NCBI GenBank assembly: GCA_001600455.1
Contig: BCKC01000001.1
Coordinates: 4,552,441-4,616,440 of the forward strand
Direction of reading: 5' to 3'
DNA: 64,000 nt
DNA from: Endocalyx cinctus
Taxonomy: Eukaryota > Ascomycota > Sordariomycetes > Amphisphaeriales > Apiosporaceae
Of the stretch, positions 1 through 10,789 are shown in pieces. Within the stretch, counting starts at the first letter, position 1. Every line of letters starts with the position of its first letter. A program made the translations under genes and the position numbers. A model generated the notes under the pieces. That model saw only the letters and a program-made list of their open reading frames with translations. It did not search any database and had not been told where the DNA came from.

Positions 1-1943
1 GACACTCGGCCAATTAGGCTTTGTACCCAAAGCCTTATTCCTAGAGCAAATGGCCAACGATCGAGAATCGGTCCATGTATTCCTACTATTGAGTATGCTC
101 TGCATATCCGCGCGCTTCACACCGGATCTGTGTCGACGTTTTGGTCACAGTAAAAACGCATCCGAGTTTTTCCTCGATACCGTTCAAGTCATGGTCGGGG
201 AAGAGATGTGGAAGACCACCCTAGAAAACACGCAGGCCTTTTTCTTACTAGGCATGGCCGAGTGGGGACGCGGCGCCCGAGACAGGAGCGCTGTCTGCAT
301 GGGTATCGCTGTTAGGATGGCTGGAGTCCTCCGCTTACACCGCGAGGAGACATACCGTCTTCCCGAGACCGCGAAAGCCGACGAGATAGTTAAGGCAGAG
401 AGCGGCAGGAGAACGTTCTGGGTGATTCAAAATCACGAGTGAGCATCTCTATCTATATTGTATCCGGCTCCCATCTTATCTTGTGTCAAAGTTTACTTGA
501 TTTTCTAAGAAAGCAACTTTGTGTAGTAACTTATATACTCAACAATACTTACCCACGTCATTCGGCAAAGACGACATCACCACTTTACTACCCAGCGATG
601 AGAATGATTTCGCGTTTGGGAGGATCCCTAGAGAAAGAGCGGCTCTTGCGGGAACGATCCCGGCGCAGAGAGATCCATCGCTTGTAGCTGCTCCTAGTAG
701 ATCTCTTTTCGCCTCCTTGATCCAAGCGCATGATCATTGGGGCAGGATAGCTCGAGATGCTTACACTGGATCTGATTACTCGGATATGGATGGAATTTCC
801 GCTCATCAGCCTTGGCTCCATACATCTAGTTATATGATGATGATCAAAACATTACAGGATTGGGAAGCGAACATACCGATCCAGCACAAATGGTCAGCCT
901 GGAATCTGAGAGGTTTCAAGGCGGAACATCTCGACCTTGCTTACCTTTCCGTTGTGACGATCACAAGACTGAACAATATTGTTCTTCGGCGGCGCTATCT
1001 ACAGGAGATGTTCAGCCACATACTCGATCAGCAACAAAATCAGAGAGACGCACCGCAACAACTGCCATCAAAAGCCTCCAGTTTCTGGGAGAATATGGCT
1101 TACGAGCTTTTCGATAACGTATGGGGCTTATATGAAGCCACCGATGTCTGGTATTCGCTACGATCCGCCGAAGACGGATATCCGGCTATCCTCGCGCTCT
1201 GTATATATACTTGCGGTTCTTTGGTCTCTTATCTTACCAGATGGCCGAATCTATGCCCTCGTTATTCTGCCAACGCAGATAAGACTGTTAAGAGATGTCT
1301 AGAAATGCTTAGCATATTCGAGGATAAATGGCCGACCGTATCAGACTGGGTCAATAATTTACGAGATGTAACCGAGCGACGACTTCATGTTGGCGAGCAG
1401 CAACCGGAGCAGCAACAGCATGCGGTTAGCGAGCTTTCGACACGGGAGGCACTTCTAAATCAGAGCGTGCAGGTAGGACATTCTCCCGAAGCGGCAAGAT
1501 CACCTTTCCTCAGCACAAAGAAAGTCGGCACGAATGTTGAGCGAGGCACCTCTGCGCCGACAAATAAAACCAGCACGGGGCTTGCGCAACAACCCGAGAC
1601 AACAAATCTTCCTGCAAGCGGTTATTCCGAAACCGCGAATCTCCAACTTCTCAGTGATGCTGCCGCATATGGAACCTACTTGAGTCAGGACGGAATCATG
1701 ACTTCTTCCTCAACGACAAGACCTGTACACGGACAGTCCGCTATTCATCACAATGTGATCCTATCAAATAACACCAGTAGTATCAGCAGAGGTCAACAGC
1801 AAGTCATGGATAAAGAAGGTCAACAACCATCCGCGTTTGTGGTACCCTCTCCTAATATGTTTCGTGAGCCCTTCGAGCAGGAATTTGGCGATATTCCAAT
1901 ACAAGGATACATACATTTTGGCTGGACAGGATGGGATCAATGA
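1..1943 (+). CDS. Fungal-specific transcription factor, C-terminal part (5' truncated by window)
   Basis: The frame is open to the window edge, so the N-terminal part, including any Zn2Cys6 DNA-binding domain, lies outside. Exons are <1-438 and 527-1943. The 88-bp intron has a GTGAGC donor and a GTGTAG acceptor, and joining gives the junction NHDNLYTQQYLP. The visible part resembles the middle homology region of fungal_trans-type regulators: a helical stretch with repeated MAG-VLRLHRE and GRRTFWVIQNHD motifs, followed by DDITTLLPSDENDFAFG. The last ~170 residues are Q/S/T-rich and low in complexity, as in many activation regions. It lies next to two isochorismatase-fold genes, an MFS transporter and an NCS1 permease, so it could be their regulator; that is inference. 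The family is clear but the target is unknown. Confidence 0.85.
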
Positions 1944-2029
1944 GAGAAAAAGAAAACATATCAGCAGATTAGTATGTATATATACATCTCCGAGCACAGA
2001 CATGCGGCCGGCACTTCCTCCCTTTTTCT

Positions 2030-2734
2030 TCATATTGCCCCCAAAGCGGTTACAACGTCCTCAACACTCATTACATCCCCGTACTTGGCACCTAGGTCCA
2101 TCAAATTAGCCCAGTGAGTTTCCTTGCCGCGATCGGCACAAGCCTCCGCAATGACCATTGGCCGAAATCCAGCCTGCATGCAATCTAACGTGGCGCTCCT
2201 CACGGCACCGCTAGTCGTGAACCCTGTGATAACTAGTGTATCTACACTGAGGGCGGCCAATTGCGTCGATAGGTTGGTTCCGAAGAATGGGGACGGGTAC
2301 TTCTTCTTGAGATAGAGATCGATCGAAAGGTCTGGACAAAGCGATGGGTAGGCTACGGGAGTCTGGACCAGGTTCCGAGGATCCGAGTATAGGAACACAG
2401 AGGCGTTCGCCATCTTTAAGGCCTGCAGGCCGGCATCTTGGAGCTTGGGGTGGGTGAAAACTGTCTGCGCGTAGATGATAGGTATATGCTTAGAGGGGGG
2501 GTTGGTGCTATTGCTACTTCGTACCACTTCCAAGAGCGAAGAAATAGCGGTTGCCACACGTTCTTGGGTTTCTCGGGGTAACAATAGCGGTGATTCGTTT
2601 GAAAAGTAGGCTTCGCAGATATCGAGGAGCAATATGGCCGGCCGGCTGCCGAAACCGAGTTTCTTGGTTCGCGAGGGGTCTCCACATTCAGCCGCATACT
2701 CCGGGTAATAGGATGGATCCAGTCCGGGAGCCAT
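2030..2734 (-). CDS. Isochorismatase-fold protein lacking the catalytic cysteine
   Basis: Single-exon gene of 234 residues in the cysteine-hydrolase (isochorismatase / N-carbamoylsarcosine amidase-like) superfamily. These enzymes use an Asp-Lys-Cys triad to hydrolyse amide or vinyl-ether bonds. Asp38 is present in ILLLDICEAY and Lys144 before YPSPFFGT. The nucleophile position in the TSGCVRAT motif reads TSGAVRS, with Ala177 encoded by GCC (plus-strand 2204-2206). Chemistry by the usual mechanism is therefore unlikely. The frame is otherwise intact and a paralogue with all three residues lies at 5766-6530. It may be a pseudo-enzyme partner, a binding protein or an early relic. It is convergent with the regulator gene, and the two stops are 87 bp apart. 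Confidence 0.9.
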   Translation of the reverse strand: MAPGLDPSYYPEYAAECGDPSRTKKLGFGSRPAILLLDICEAYFSNESPLLLPRETQERVATAISSLLEVVRSSNSTNPPSKHIPIIYAQTVFTHPKLQDAGLQALKMANASVFLYSDPRNLVQTPVAYPSLCPDLSIDLYLKKKYPSPFFGTNLSTQLAALSVDTLVITGFTTSGAVRSATLDCMQAGFRPMVIAEACADRGKETHWANLMDLGAKYGDVMSVEDVVTALGAI

Positions 2735-3353
2735 GGTATGATCAAGTTCGTAAAGAAAACAGGTAGCAATATGAAGGAAATTTTGGTAAAATATCTCGAC
2801 ACGAATTTCTCGCTTCGAAGATGAATCAACTCATAAATAAAGTACGGGTTGATAAATGTTGTGTATAGTATGTTTATGTCCTCCTCGAAATAGCTGCCAC
2901 TCTCTTGGGTCTTCTTCCCATGCAGGTTTGAGACCCAGAAGTTTGGTTATCTAGAATGCACATCCACTCATGCGATGCCTCTTTTGGCATGATGGGATAT
3001 GCGGAAGTGCCGGGGCCGGCACATATTGGGGACCGGTGATTCCACAATATGTTCTGACGCCCCACCAAATTAGGTTATGCCAGGAAATTACGGGATGGAT
3101 TTGTCTATTCAAAGTAGATATGGGATGGCCTCAATGCCGTAATGGAGCAAGACACTGGGATAACCCATGCTCTACCGATAGCCTGGTATTTGGTACATTG
3201 TGGATACCTCTCTCATCAGAGAGCGTTGTCATGGATGGCTTAAAATTTAGGAGTTACGAATTCAAGCATCAAATCCTTAGTACACGGTTTATGCTTCCCA
3301 AGGAAGCAAATATCTAGTTCTATAATCTAAGTGTTTCTAATATACTCATTTAC
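2735..3353. other. Intergenic: promoter side of 2030-2734 and 3' side of the MFS gene
   Basis: No coding exon is supported here. It should hold the promoter of the minus-strand isochorismatase-like gene and the 3' end of the MFS transcript. A perfect GC-rich palindrome lies at 3007-3022. Confidence 0.6.
3007..3022. promoter_or_regulatory. GC-rich palindrome, candidate Zn2Cys6 binding site
   Basis: GTGCCGG-GG-CCGGCAC is a perfect inverted repeat of 7-bp arms with a 2-bp spacer, about 275 bp upstream of the start at 2734. CGG/CCG half-sites are what fungal binuclear-cluster factors bind. Use by the neighbouring regulator is inferred only from position. Confidence 0.35.
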
Positions 3354-5258
3354 CTAATCAGCCCGTTTTGATATGCTGTCGTCAAGGACGGCCTGTTTTT
3401 CTTCTGGTGGGTTTGTCTGTCGTTCACGACTGGAACTATCCTGCTCGCCTAGAACTTGCTTAGAATCGGCTGGCTCTCTTTCCTCCTTGCGCACCAACCC
3501 CTTGTCTTTTATGAAGACCATCAGGACGAGACATATACTCATGGAACCTATCCATAAGTAAAATACCGATCTTGATGCCTCGACATAGCAGTTCAAAACC
3601 GCCACCTGTTGCGTGGAATTGAGCTGGGAGATATCCGGCATCTCGAATATGAGTGATCTAATCTCTTCCGCTATTTCACCGGGGATATCTTGCGATTTCG
3701 TGACACTTCTGAGCAGCGTGCTCGAGAATATGGCCGAAGCAATAGCTAATCCGGCTGAACCGCCCAGGGCTCGAATGAAGTTTCGTGCACTAATGACTAC
3801 GGCACGGTCTTGTTTCGGCGAGTGTGCTTGTGCTGCGACAAGAGCTAGAGAGGGGAGTACACGTTAGATAGTCGTTTAACTTTATTTCCTCTAGATATAT
3901 TACTATCAACTTACTCGGCTGAAACACGAGACCGACACCCACCCCCTCCGTAATGAGCGTAAAAACAATAACCACTACCGACACGGTGCGGTTGAAAAGG
4001 AGATGAAGACCGGCCCCAATAACCCACAGAATGTAACCCAGCCAAATAACTTCGCCGTAGCGCTTCATACGGGAGATGTACTGACCCGAAGCAGCCGAGG
4101 CGATGGACTGGGGAACGACAAGAGGGATTAAGAGGGCTGCCGAGGATATCAAGCTCATCTGTCGTGCGCTCTGATAATATATAGGCAAGTAATAAAGCAA
4201 GCTATAGAAAACAATACCAATCAAGAAGTTTTGGGTCAACATAGCAGCCAGGGCAGGATTGTTAAATAGTCGCACTGTCCATCTCTGTTAGCGTATGGTT
4301 TTTGAATGCTTTCCCATGCCACGGTGCCATCAGACCAACCGCTTCTGGGGCAGACTTACGTGGAAACATAGGAAGCCTCGCGAACTTCCACTCGTGAACG
4401 ATGAAAAGCGCAAGGAAGAACGAGCCGAGCGTGAGCATGGCAATGACCATTGGCTCCGAGGCAGAAAATTTTGTGCCGATGCCCGAGATCGGGATCAGCA
4501 GCAGAATTGTGCCAACAGAGCTGAACATGCCGCCAAACCAGTCGATCTTCTTTAATTTTACCGAGAGGGGCTCTTCCGGGATCGTCTGCGGAGGAAGGAG
4601 TACGTAAAGCAAGACGCTGACGGACACTGCTAAAGGAGATATAAACCAGAATGTAGCCCTCCACGTCACGCTCCTAGTAAAAGCTGCGGCGACGAATGGC
4701 CCAATAGTGTTTCCGAGACCTACGCAAGAACCTAGAATACCTTGATACCTGAACACTGTTAGCTAGCGAGCTGATAAAGTAAGGTTTTTGCATAGGTTTC
4801 TTTGGGAATGCGAAGTCCACTCACTTCCCACGTTGTTCTAAAGTGGTCACATCGGAAACGACCATCATGACGAGCGCCATAATTCCACCGTTCGCTAGAC
4901 CCGATATGCCTCTAAAGGCGTAAAGCTGGGGACCGGTCTTGGCAAAACTACACAAGAGGTCGCCGAGGCCTAGCAAACACAAACACGTGATCAATAATAC
5001 TTTTCGTCCCAGTATGTCGGACAGTCTTCCGTAGAGGACTTGAAAGGCCGTGTTGGCGATGAGAGAAGACGTCCCGGCCCATACTATCGTCGAGGCGCTG
5101 TTCAACTCCCGACCAATGGTGGGGAGCACCACACCAATGGAATTTTGGTCGATGTACGTGGTAAGCAGAGCCGAGGCGAGGGCACCGAACACAACGATCA
5201 ACCGGCTTCCGGTAAGGATATTGGTTTGATCGTGAATAGTTGGCTCGGTCTTGGCCAT
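3354..5258 (-). CDS. MFS transporter, DHA2-like, 14 TM
   Basis: Four exons on the minus strand: 5258-4825, 4748-4360, 4274-3915 and 3844-3354. The introns (76, 85 and 70 bp) have GTGAGT, GTAAGT and GTAAGT donors. The spliced product is 557 residues, the usual size of 14-TM drug/H+ antiporters. Exon 1 carries the first helices (ALLTTYIDQNSIGVVLPTIG) and the A-like loop motif LYGRLSDILGRK. Exon 2 has GNTIGPFVAAAF, resembling antiporter motif C. The C-terminus is a charged cytosolic tail rich in E, K and Q. It is divergent from the isochorismatase-fold hydrolase at 5766 across ~500 bp, which suggests co-regulation. The substrate cannot be read from sequence; export or import of a small amide or aromatic compound would fit the neighbours. 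Confidence 0.92.
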
Positions 5259-5765
5259 TTTTGAAAGTAGATACTACTTGTCACACCTACAGCCACGCAC
5301 TCATATACGCCCGTTCGGATTTCAAAGCTGAATCAAGCACGCGAAGTTACGGCACACACGTTCTCGGACTTTCCAATTATAATAAAAATACCATTAAATA
5401 AGTATATTATGTACATACACTTCATAGTATTTGATAGATTAGGGAAATTCTGATAACCGTTGATCAATCCGAGCTCCTGCCAAGCAAAAATCTTTTCTGC
5501 GGATACATCCGATTATCGGCTAGTCACTTTTCGGGGCAGAGTAAATGTGGAGAGAGCGGCCGGCCGGCATATCCGATAGCTGGTACCGCTGGAGCGGTGA
5601 TACGAACAGCTCACAATAGACACGCAATACTTTGGAGTTGCGTATGAACGATGACCAAAGAAAAAATAGTTTAAACAACTTTGAAATCACCAACTTACCC
5701 TTTGTACCTCATCGGATCCGATACACACTGAACTATGGTACTCTGAACACTAAGCTAAACTCAAG
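5259..5765. promoter_or_regulatory. Divergent promoter region between MFS and isochorismatase genes
   Basis: These 507 bp separate two divergently transcribed genes. They contain the palindrome CGGCCGGCCG at 5557-5566 and ACCGCT-GG-AGCGGT at 5585-5598. No coding exon is supported. Confidence 0.6.
5585..5598. promoter_or_regulatory. Palindrome ACCGCTGGAGCGGT, candidate regulator site
   Basis: Perfect 6-bp arms with a 2-bp spacer give CCG-N6-CGG, a spacing type used by fungal Zn2Cys6 factors. It lies in the shared promoter of the MFS and hydrolase genes. Function is inferred. Confidence 0.4.
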
Positions 5766-6530
5766 ATGCCGGGCCTCGAACTAGTCGATCATCCTCAGTA
5801 TGCAGAGTATCACGAAGCCGGCTTCGGTCAGAGATTAGGCTGGGGGCCTCACCCAGCACTTCTAATCGTCGACGTCTGTGCCGCATACTGGAAAAGGGGG
5901 TCGCCGCTGGACTTGTCGCACAGCGACGAAGCCGCAGCGAGCCCGGACTCGATGCGACGGCTCGTAGCAGCCGCTCGAGCTAGTAACATACCCGTCGTCT
6001 GGGCCCATGTCCGGTATAATCATCCACAGCTACTCGACGGCGGAGTGCAAGCCAAAAAGACGAAAACGATCGCGGCTTGGCAGGACGGGGACGAGAGGGG
6101 ACTGGACGCGTTAGTGCCTGGTCTCGAACCGGAGGAAGGGGATACCGTCGTGCTGAAACGCAACCCGTCAGCGTTCTTTGGTACGACGCTCGCAACGGAA
6201 TTGAGGCTACTCGGCGTCGATACGTTGGCGATATGCGGGGTTAGCACGAGTGGGTGCGTGAGGGCGACGGCTGCTGATGCGATGTGTCACGGCTTCAGAC
6301 CTATGGTATGTACTCGTAGAATTCTGGTTGCCATGCATACACATGAGGATTCCCAAACTTCTCGTTGAGATCGGTTCAAGCTGACTTTGGTCACACAACA
6401 GGTTGTGCGGGAAGCATGCGGAGATAGGTCGCTACTCATACAACAGCAAACCCTTTTTGATATGGACTGTTCTATCGGAGATGTTGTTACAGAGAGCGAA
6501 GCGATGGAGAAATTAGCTGTTGGTTGGTAA
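5766..6530 (+). CDS. Isochorismatase-fold cysteine hydrolase (intact triad)
   Basis: Two exons, 5766-6305 and 6402-6530, with a 96-bp intron (GTATGT donor, CTGAC branch site, ACAACAG acceptor). Splicing replaces a spurious tail with VVREACGDR, matching the paralogue's VIAEACADR, and gives 222 residues. The catalytic set is visible: Asp36 in LLIVDVCAAY, Lys131 in VLKRNPSAFFGT and Cys164 in STSGCVRATAADAM. The family includes N-carbamoylsarcosine amidase, nicotinamidase-like and ureidoacrylate hydrolases; the TSGCVRAT form is closest to the carbamoylsarcosine-amidase-like group. Next to an NCS1 permease, an amide or ureido compound from nucleobase or hydantoin breakdown is a reasonable but unproven substrate. 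The C-terminus is shorter than in the paralogue. Confidence 0.9.
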
Positions 6531-7173
6531 AGAAGTTCACCATGCATATCGTTGGAGGCTGTTATCACCACCTTGCATATAATGGTAGGTTAATTAAACC
6601 CCTTAAAAGGTAATCGCTTGGCAGACCTCTTGTCCTTACCAATCATAATTTCGGATAAGATTAACAATGCCAACATCAGACTGGATTTCGCTATGATAAA
6701 AAGACGCCGGAAACGGCATACGCCCCTGTCGTCAATACTTACCCCAGCTTCATGGATACAATACCACTGATAGGTAATTAGTGTACTGTGTAAACGAATA
6801 CTACTAGACCCCGACCAGGGCTGCCAGGTAGCCCATCAGCCCATGCTGCAAGGTTCAGATATACAGAGTATCCAGACTTGGAGATTTTGCTCATAACATA
6901 GGGAAATAATGAACTTTGCGTCAATAAACATCATCTATACCGGGAAAGGTTCATAGAACTACGAGAAAAGGCCATTAGCTTGTCAGACTATTACGGCTCG
7001 GAGGCTAGAGATACGTATTACTTGAATCAATAATTGAGCGTTCCTATACTATCTGTTTTATTTCATCCAAAAGAGACAATAACGGAGCTGGTGGGTCGGT
7101 GTTCGTCTCCATCGCGACCGAACAAGAAACGCAAACCACCCGCTTCTTACTAGCACGATTAACCGTAGGGACT
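6531..7173. other. Intergenic / promoter of NCS1 permease
   Basis: No exon is supported. It contains GCCG-GAAA-CGGC at 6706-6717, another GC-rich inverted pair. The frame upstream of 7174 stays open to 7099 without an ATG, so it is taken as 5' leader. Confidence 0.55.
6706..6717. promoter_or_regulatory. Inverted pair GCCG-N4-CGGC upstream of permease
   Basis: This perfect 4-bp inverted repeat with a GAAA spacer lies about 460 bp upstream of the permease start. It is similar in kind, though not in spacing, to the palindromes at 3007 and 5585. The evidence is weak. Confidence 0.25.
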
Positions 7174-8797
7174 ATGGCCGACTACGTCGTAGAAAAGAGT
7201 AACGGTGCCGCGCCTACCAAAGACGTCTCCGACGTCGAGATGGGCTCTTCTAAAGAGGCCAATACCAATGACGGTACCGACGTCGTCGAAGATGATTTTG
7301 TCGAGCCCAAGTCGTCGATCTGGACCATGTTCGCCGACAAAGGCGTCGAGCTCCGTGGTGCTGAGCCCGTACCCGTCGAGAAGCGAACTGATACAAAATA
7401 CGCCAATGTTTTCTTCATTTTTGGCAGTTCTTTGACGAGTTTGCTACCGTAAGCTTTTTTTTTTTGATTTCCCCTTCGCGTGATTAATCAAGTCAGAAAT
7501 ACCAATTGAACTAACATAAAGCCCCAACAGTATCGGTATTGGATCAGTTACCACTCTCGGCTTTGGCTTATCCCTGAGGGACGCGGCCCTGTTGATCATC
7601 TTCCTTCAATTCTTATTCGGTGTTCCAGCAGCGTACATTATCACCATCGCGCCTCTGACTGGGATGCGACAAATGATTCAATCCCGGTACTGTTTCGGGA
7701 AATACCCTAACGTCCTAACGTCTATCATCGTGACCCTAACGGTCGGAGGCTTCGCCGTCATCGGTTCCATCAACGGCGGCCAATGCCTTGCGGCGGTGAA
7801 ACCGGGCACTCTCCCGAAAGAGGCCGCCATCGCCATCATCATGGTCGCCTCCTTCGTGATTGCATTCATGGGTTATCGCGTGATACATTTCTTCAGTCGA
7901 TGGGCCTGGATTCCCGCCCTCTTCGCCATCATCGTCTTAATCGGCGCCGCCGGCGACCAGCTCTGGCAACAAGCACCTTCCACCTCCAACGGAGGCAAGA
8001 GCTATCTGTCCATGGTCGCCTTCGCAGCCGGGAACATGATCACCTGGGCCAACGTGGCCGGCGACTACGCGTGTTACATGCCCCCCTCGGCGCCTCGGTT
8101 TCGCATCGCTCTGTACTGCCTATTCGGCATCGCCGCGCCCTTTTCTCTGCTCATGGTTCTCGGCGCCGCCATCGGGGGCGCCGTGCCCGTCGTGCCCGCC
8201 TTCGAGACCGCGTACGCGAGCGGCGGCATCGGCGCCGTGCTGGGTAACATCCTCGTAACCCGGTTGGGAGATTTCGGCCGCTTCATACTCGTCGTCTTGG
8301 GGATATCGGTGCTCGCGACCTGCGGTCGGGACGTGTACAGCATCTCGTTCAATCTCCCCGCCATCGTCCCGCCTCTGCGAAAAGTGCCGCGCGTCTTTCT
8401 GGCGGTCCTCGCTACGGCGGTCATCATCGCCGTGGCTATTCCTGCCTCGAATTCTTTCGTCTCGGCTGTCAGCGCTTTCCTGTCCATCATCGGATACTAC
8501 GCCGGCGCTTCCGTCACCTGCTTCCTTTTAGAATTCTTCTGGTTTCGCGGGGGTGATCCGCAGAGCTTCGACCCGAGCATCTGGGACAACGGTCGTGCTT
8601 TGCCCAGCGGCCTTCCGGCTCTGGCCGCAGTGCTACTGTCTTGGGCCCTCGTCATCCCTGCGATGTCCACGGATTGGTATGTCGGTCCAATCGCGGAGAA
8701 GGTCGGCGACCTGGGCCTTATCTTCGCCATCGTCGTTGCTTTTTTCGCTTATATCCCACTGAGGATGCTGGATATCAAGATGCGGGGTCGTTTGTAG
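7174..8797 (+). CDS. NCS1 family nucleobase/cation permease (purine-cytosine permease-like)
   Basis: Exons 7174-7448 and 7531-8797 (82-bp intron, GTAAGC donor, CAACAG acceptor) give 513 residues, the normal NCS1 size. The start is the first ATG (MADYVVEK). A hydrophilic N-terminus of ~75 residues ends with GVELRGAEPVPVEKRTDTKY, a signature of fungal Fcy-type members. About 12 hydrophobic segments follow, with the conserved TSLLPIGIGSVTTLGFGLSLRDA at the exon join, AWIPALFAIIV, and WANVAGDYACYMPPSAP in the substrate-binding region. It would import a purine, cytosine or related heterocycle at the plasma membrane. Together with the adjacent hydrolases, this is the main hint that the cluster handles a nitrogenous ring or ureido compound. 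The exact substrate is unknown. Confidence 0.93.
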
Positions 8798-9292
8798 GAT
8801 ACTAGTCTTTTAATGAAGAAGCTTTGGGCAGATTGAAGTATGCTTGCAGGATACTCGGATATAAATGGCTTTTTACTCTGGCGTATGGATATATAGATAA
8901 GAGCGACGGGTATTTAGATATCTATTCAATACTGGCAAAGCGAGTCGAAAAGGATTTGAAGATAGTAGCATATCTACATCAATGCATGATTCAATTGTTG
9001 TTTGAATATAACTCTTTTATCGTGGAAGCGACTTCTCCTGTTGACCTGTTGAGCATAGAGACTGATCTTGTGCTATTACGGGATAGGATATGCACTCTAT
9101 ATATTTAATAGACAAACAACCATCAAAGATTGGTGGGGCATGGAAAGAATATTGGGCTATCAATTTATCAAGGGCTTCGTTTTTCGACAACGCTGCTCAT
9201 TTCAACGTTATACTATTTACGTATGTACATGTACTTATACACTGCCTTCCTTTCACTTCTCAGGCTCTTTTTTTTTTTTTTTCGTTTTTACA
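8798..9292. other. Convergent 3' intergenic region
   Basis: The region is AT-rich between two converging genes (permease and Esa1), with a T tract at ~9268-9284. Short open frames here look random. Confidence 0.6.
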
Positions 9293-10789
9293 TTACCAGC
9301 CCCATGTCCTAGACGACGCCGTAAAGACGGGAGGTTTCCATTGTATTTTCTCCGGCGCGATGATGCGCTTGCGTTTCGATTTGGCCTTATCCCGCTGTTT
9401 GACCATCTCTTCTGGCACGACAAGTTTGTGCTCGCCTTTATGATAAACCTGCAGCTTCAGTGCCTGAAGCGTGTGCTCGACATCCTGGGTCGTCATGGCC
9501 AATGCCGTCGAGATGGATTCTATGCTGGACTTCTCGTCGCGCTCATTATATTCTAATAGGAGGTCTAGTATGTTCTCCGACCAATACTGACGGTAGCTGA
9601 GGAGACCCAAGTCAGAGAGCGGTTTCTCGGGCGAGCCGAGCTTGCCTTCGATCTTGGACAGCTCGTAGGACAGCTGGATCAGCAACCGACCAAATCCTTT
9701 GCGCTGATATTGCGGCATCGTTAGAATACAGGCGACGTTGTACCCGTCGGCGCATTCTTTCTCCTTGGAGAAGTAGCCCACTAGGTGGTGGCCCTTCTCG
9801 GTCTTCTGCGTCATCACGTAAAACAAAAAAGGATCGACGTCGTAATACAGTGTCTTGTGATCCAGAAACATCTTAGAGAGAAGACACAGATTGCGACACC
9901 ACGTTCGTTGTCTGCGGCCGTCTATCTCAAAGAACGAGACGTAGTCATCTCGATAAATTTCGTTTCCGGGCGGGTGTTGAAGCGTACACTTATGTCGATG
10001 TCTAGAGAATGACTTCTCATCCGCGTAGTAACTCAAGCAGAATTCGCAGATGAATATGACATCCTCTTGTGTAAACGCCTCGGGGTATGGAGAGAAGTAC
10101 CAGGGAAAAAGATCCCACTCCCCAAACTGAACCTTAGAAATATTGCGTATTCTAGAGAGCTCCGTTGGATTCTGCGTCATGGAACCACCCGTTCGTAATT
10201 TTTCGATTTCGGCTTCTCTACTAAATCCACTGTCCTCTTTCCTTACTACGGGTGTACTAGCATCGTCGTCGGCGCCATCTATCTCGTCACCCGCGGCGGT
10301 GGGGGTCTCTCCCGCTTTCGGCTCGAGATCTCGGGGTGTCGAAGGTGCTACAGACTGCGATGCGCTTTCGGGAGGTTCTATGAACGGGCGCGGCGTGACG
10401 GCTTCGGACGTTATAGACTGCTCTCTTTTCCCCGGACGTTTCTGCGCTTTGTTTCCCACGTTTTTTCTTCTTATTCCACCAGAATTTTTGCCTTTCCCAT
10501 CTTTCGGTTTATCTTTATCGGGATTTGGCCACTCGACGTCTTGATCAAAATCTATTCTCCTAGCGGGAACCCATTCGTCCAAACGTTTGTTGAAGTTGTC
10601 GAAGTTGCAGTAGAATTGTCGGCCGCTCTTAGTGTCCTTGATACTAAGAATTTCGGCTCGACGAGGTTGACCCTCTTTCTCGACCATAGCGATGCAACCA
10701 ATTCTCAGGGTATCGAGGGTGGCCTTGCTTTTTTGTCTAGGTCCATCGGACCCGACGGTGGCTTCTCCATTCATAGTACCAGGACTCAT
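9293..10789 (-). CDS. esa1: MYST histone acetyltransferase Esa1 (NuA4 catalytic subunit)
   Basis: Single exon, 498 residues. It acetylates histone H4/H2A tails as the catalytic subunit of NuA4 in the nucleus. Domain order: chromo-barrel (about 22-80, with YCNFDNFNKRLDEWV), a low-complexity acidic and basic linker (80-210), then the MYST domain. The C2HC zinc finger has Cys248, Cys251, His264 and Cys268. The conserved autoacetylation lysine is Lys312 in the DHKTLYYDVD motif. Cys354 lies in NVACIL, the acetyl-CoA loop at about 360-369 reads QYQRKGFGRL, and the catalytic Glu388 is in SPEKPLSDLG. The protein ends in SSRTWGW. The linker is longer than in budding yeast (445 residues in total there). 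No residue is missing. Confidence 0.97.
   Translation of the reverse strand: MSPGTMNGEATVGSDGPRQKSKATLDTLRIGCIAMVEKEGQPRRAEILSIKDTKSGRQFYCNFDNFNKRLDEWVPARRIDFDQDVEWPNPDKDKPKDGKGKNSGGIRRKNVGNKAQKRPGKREQSITSEAVTPRPFIEPPESASQSVAPSTPRDLEPKAGETPTAAGDEIDGADDDASTPVVRKEDSGFSREAEIEKLRTGGSMTQNPTELSRIRNISKVQFGEWDLFPWYFSPYPEAFTQEDVIFICEFCLSYYADEKSFSRHRHKCTLQHPPGNEIYRDDYVSFFEIDGRRQRTWCRNLCLLSKMFLDHKTLYYDVDPFLFYVMTQKTEKGHHLVGYFSKEKECADGYNVACILTMPQYQRKGFGRLLIQLSYELSKIEGKLGSPEKPLSDLGLLSYRQYWSENILDLLLEYNERDEKSSIESISTALAMTTQDVEHTLQALKLQVYHKGEHKLVVPEEMVKQRDKAKSKRKRIIAPEKIQWKPPVFTASSRTWGW

Noticed and set aside
7099..7173. Longer permease start
   Set aside because: No ATG in this part; the first in-frame ATG is 7174 and begins a normal NCS1 N-terminus.
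1..8797. Polyketide/NRPS biosynthetic cluster
   Set aside because: No backbone enzyme is present; the content looks like catabolism or transport.
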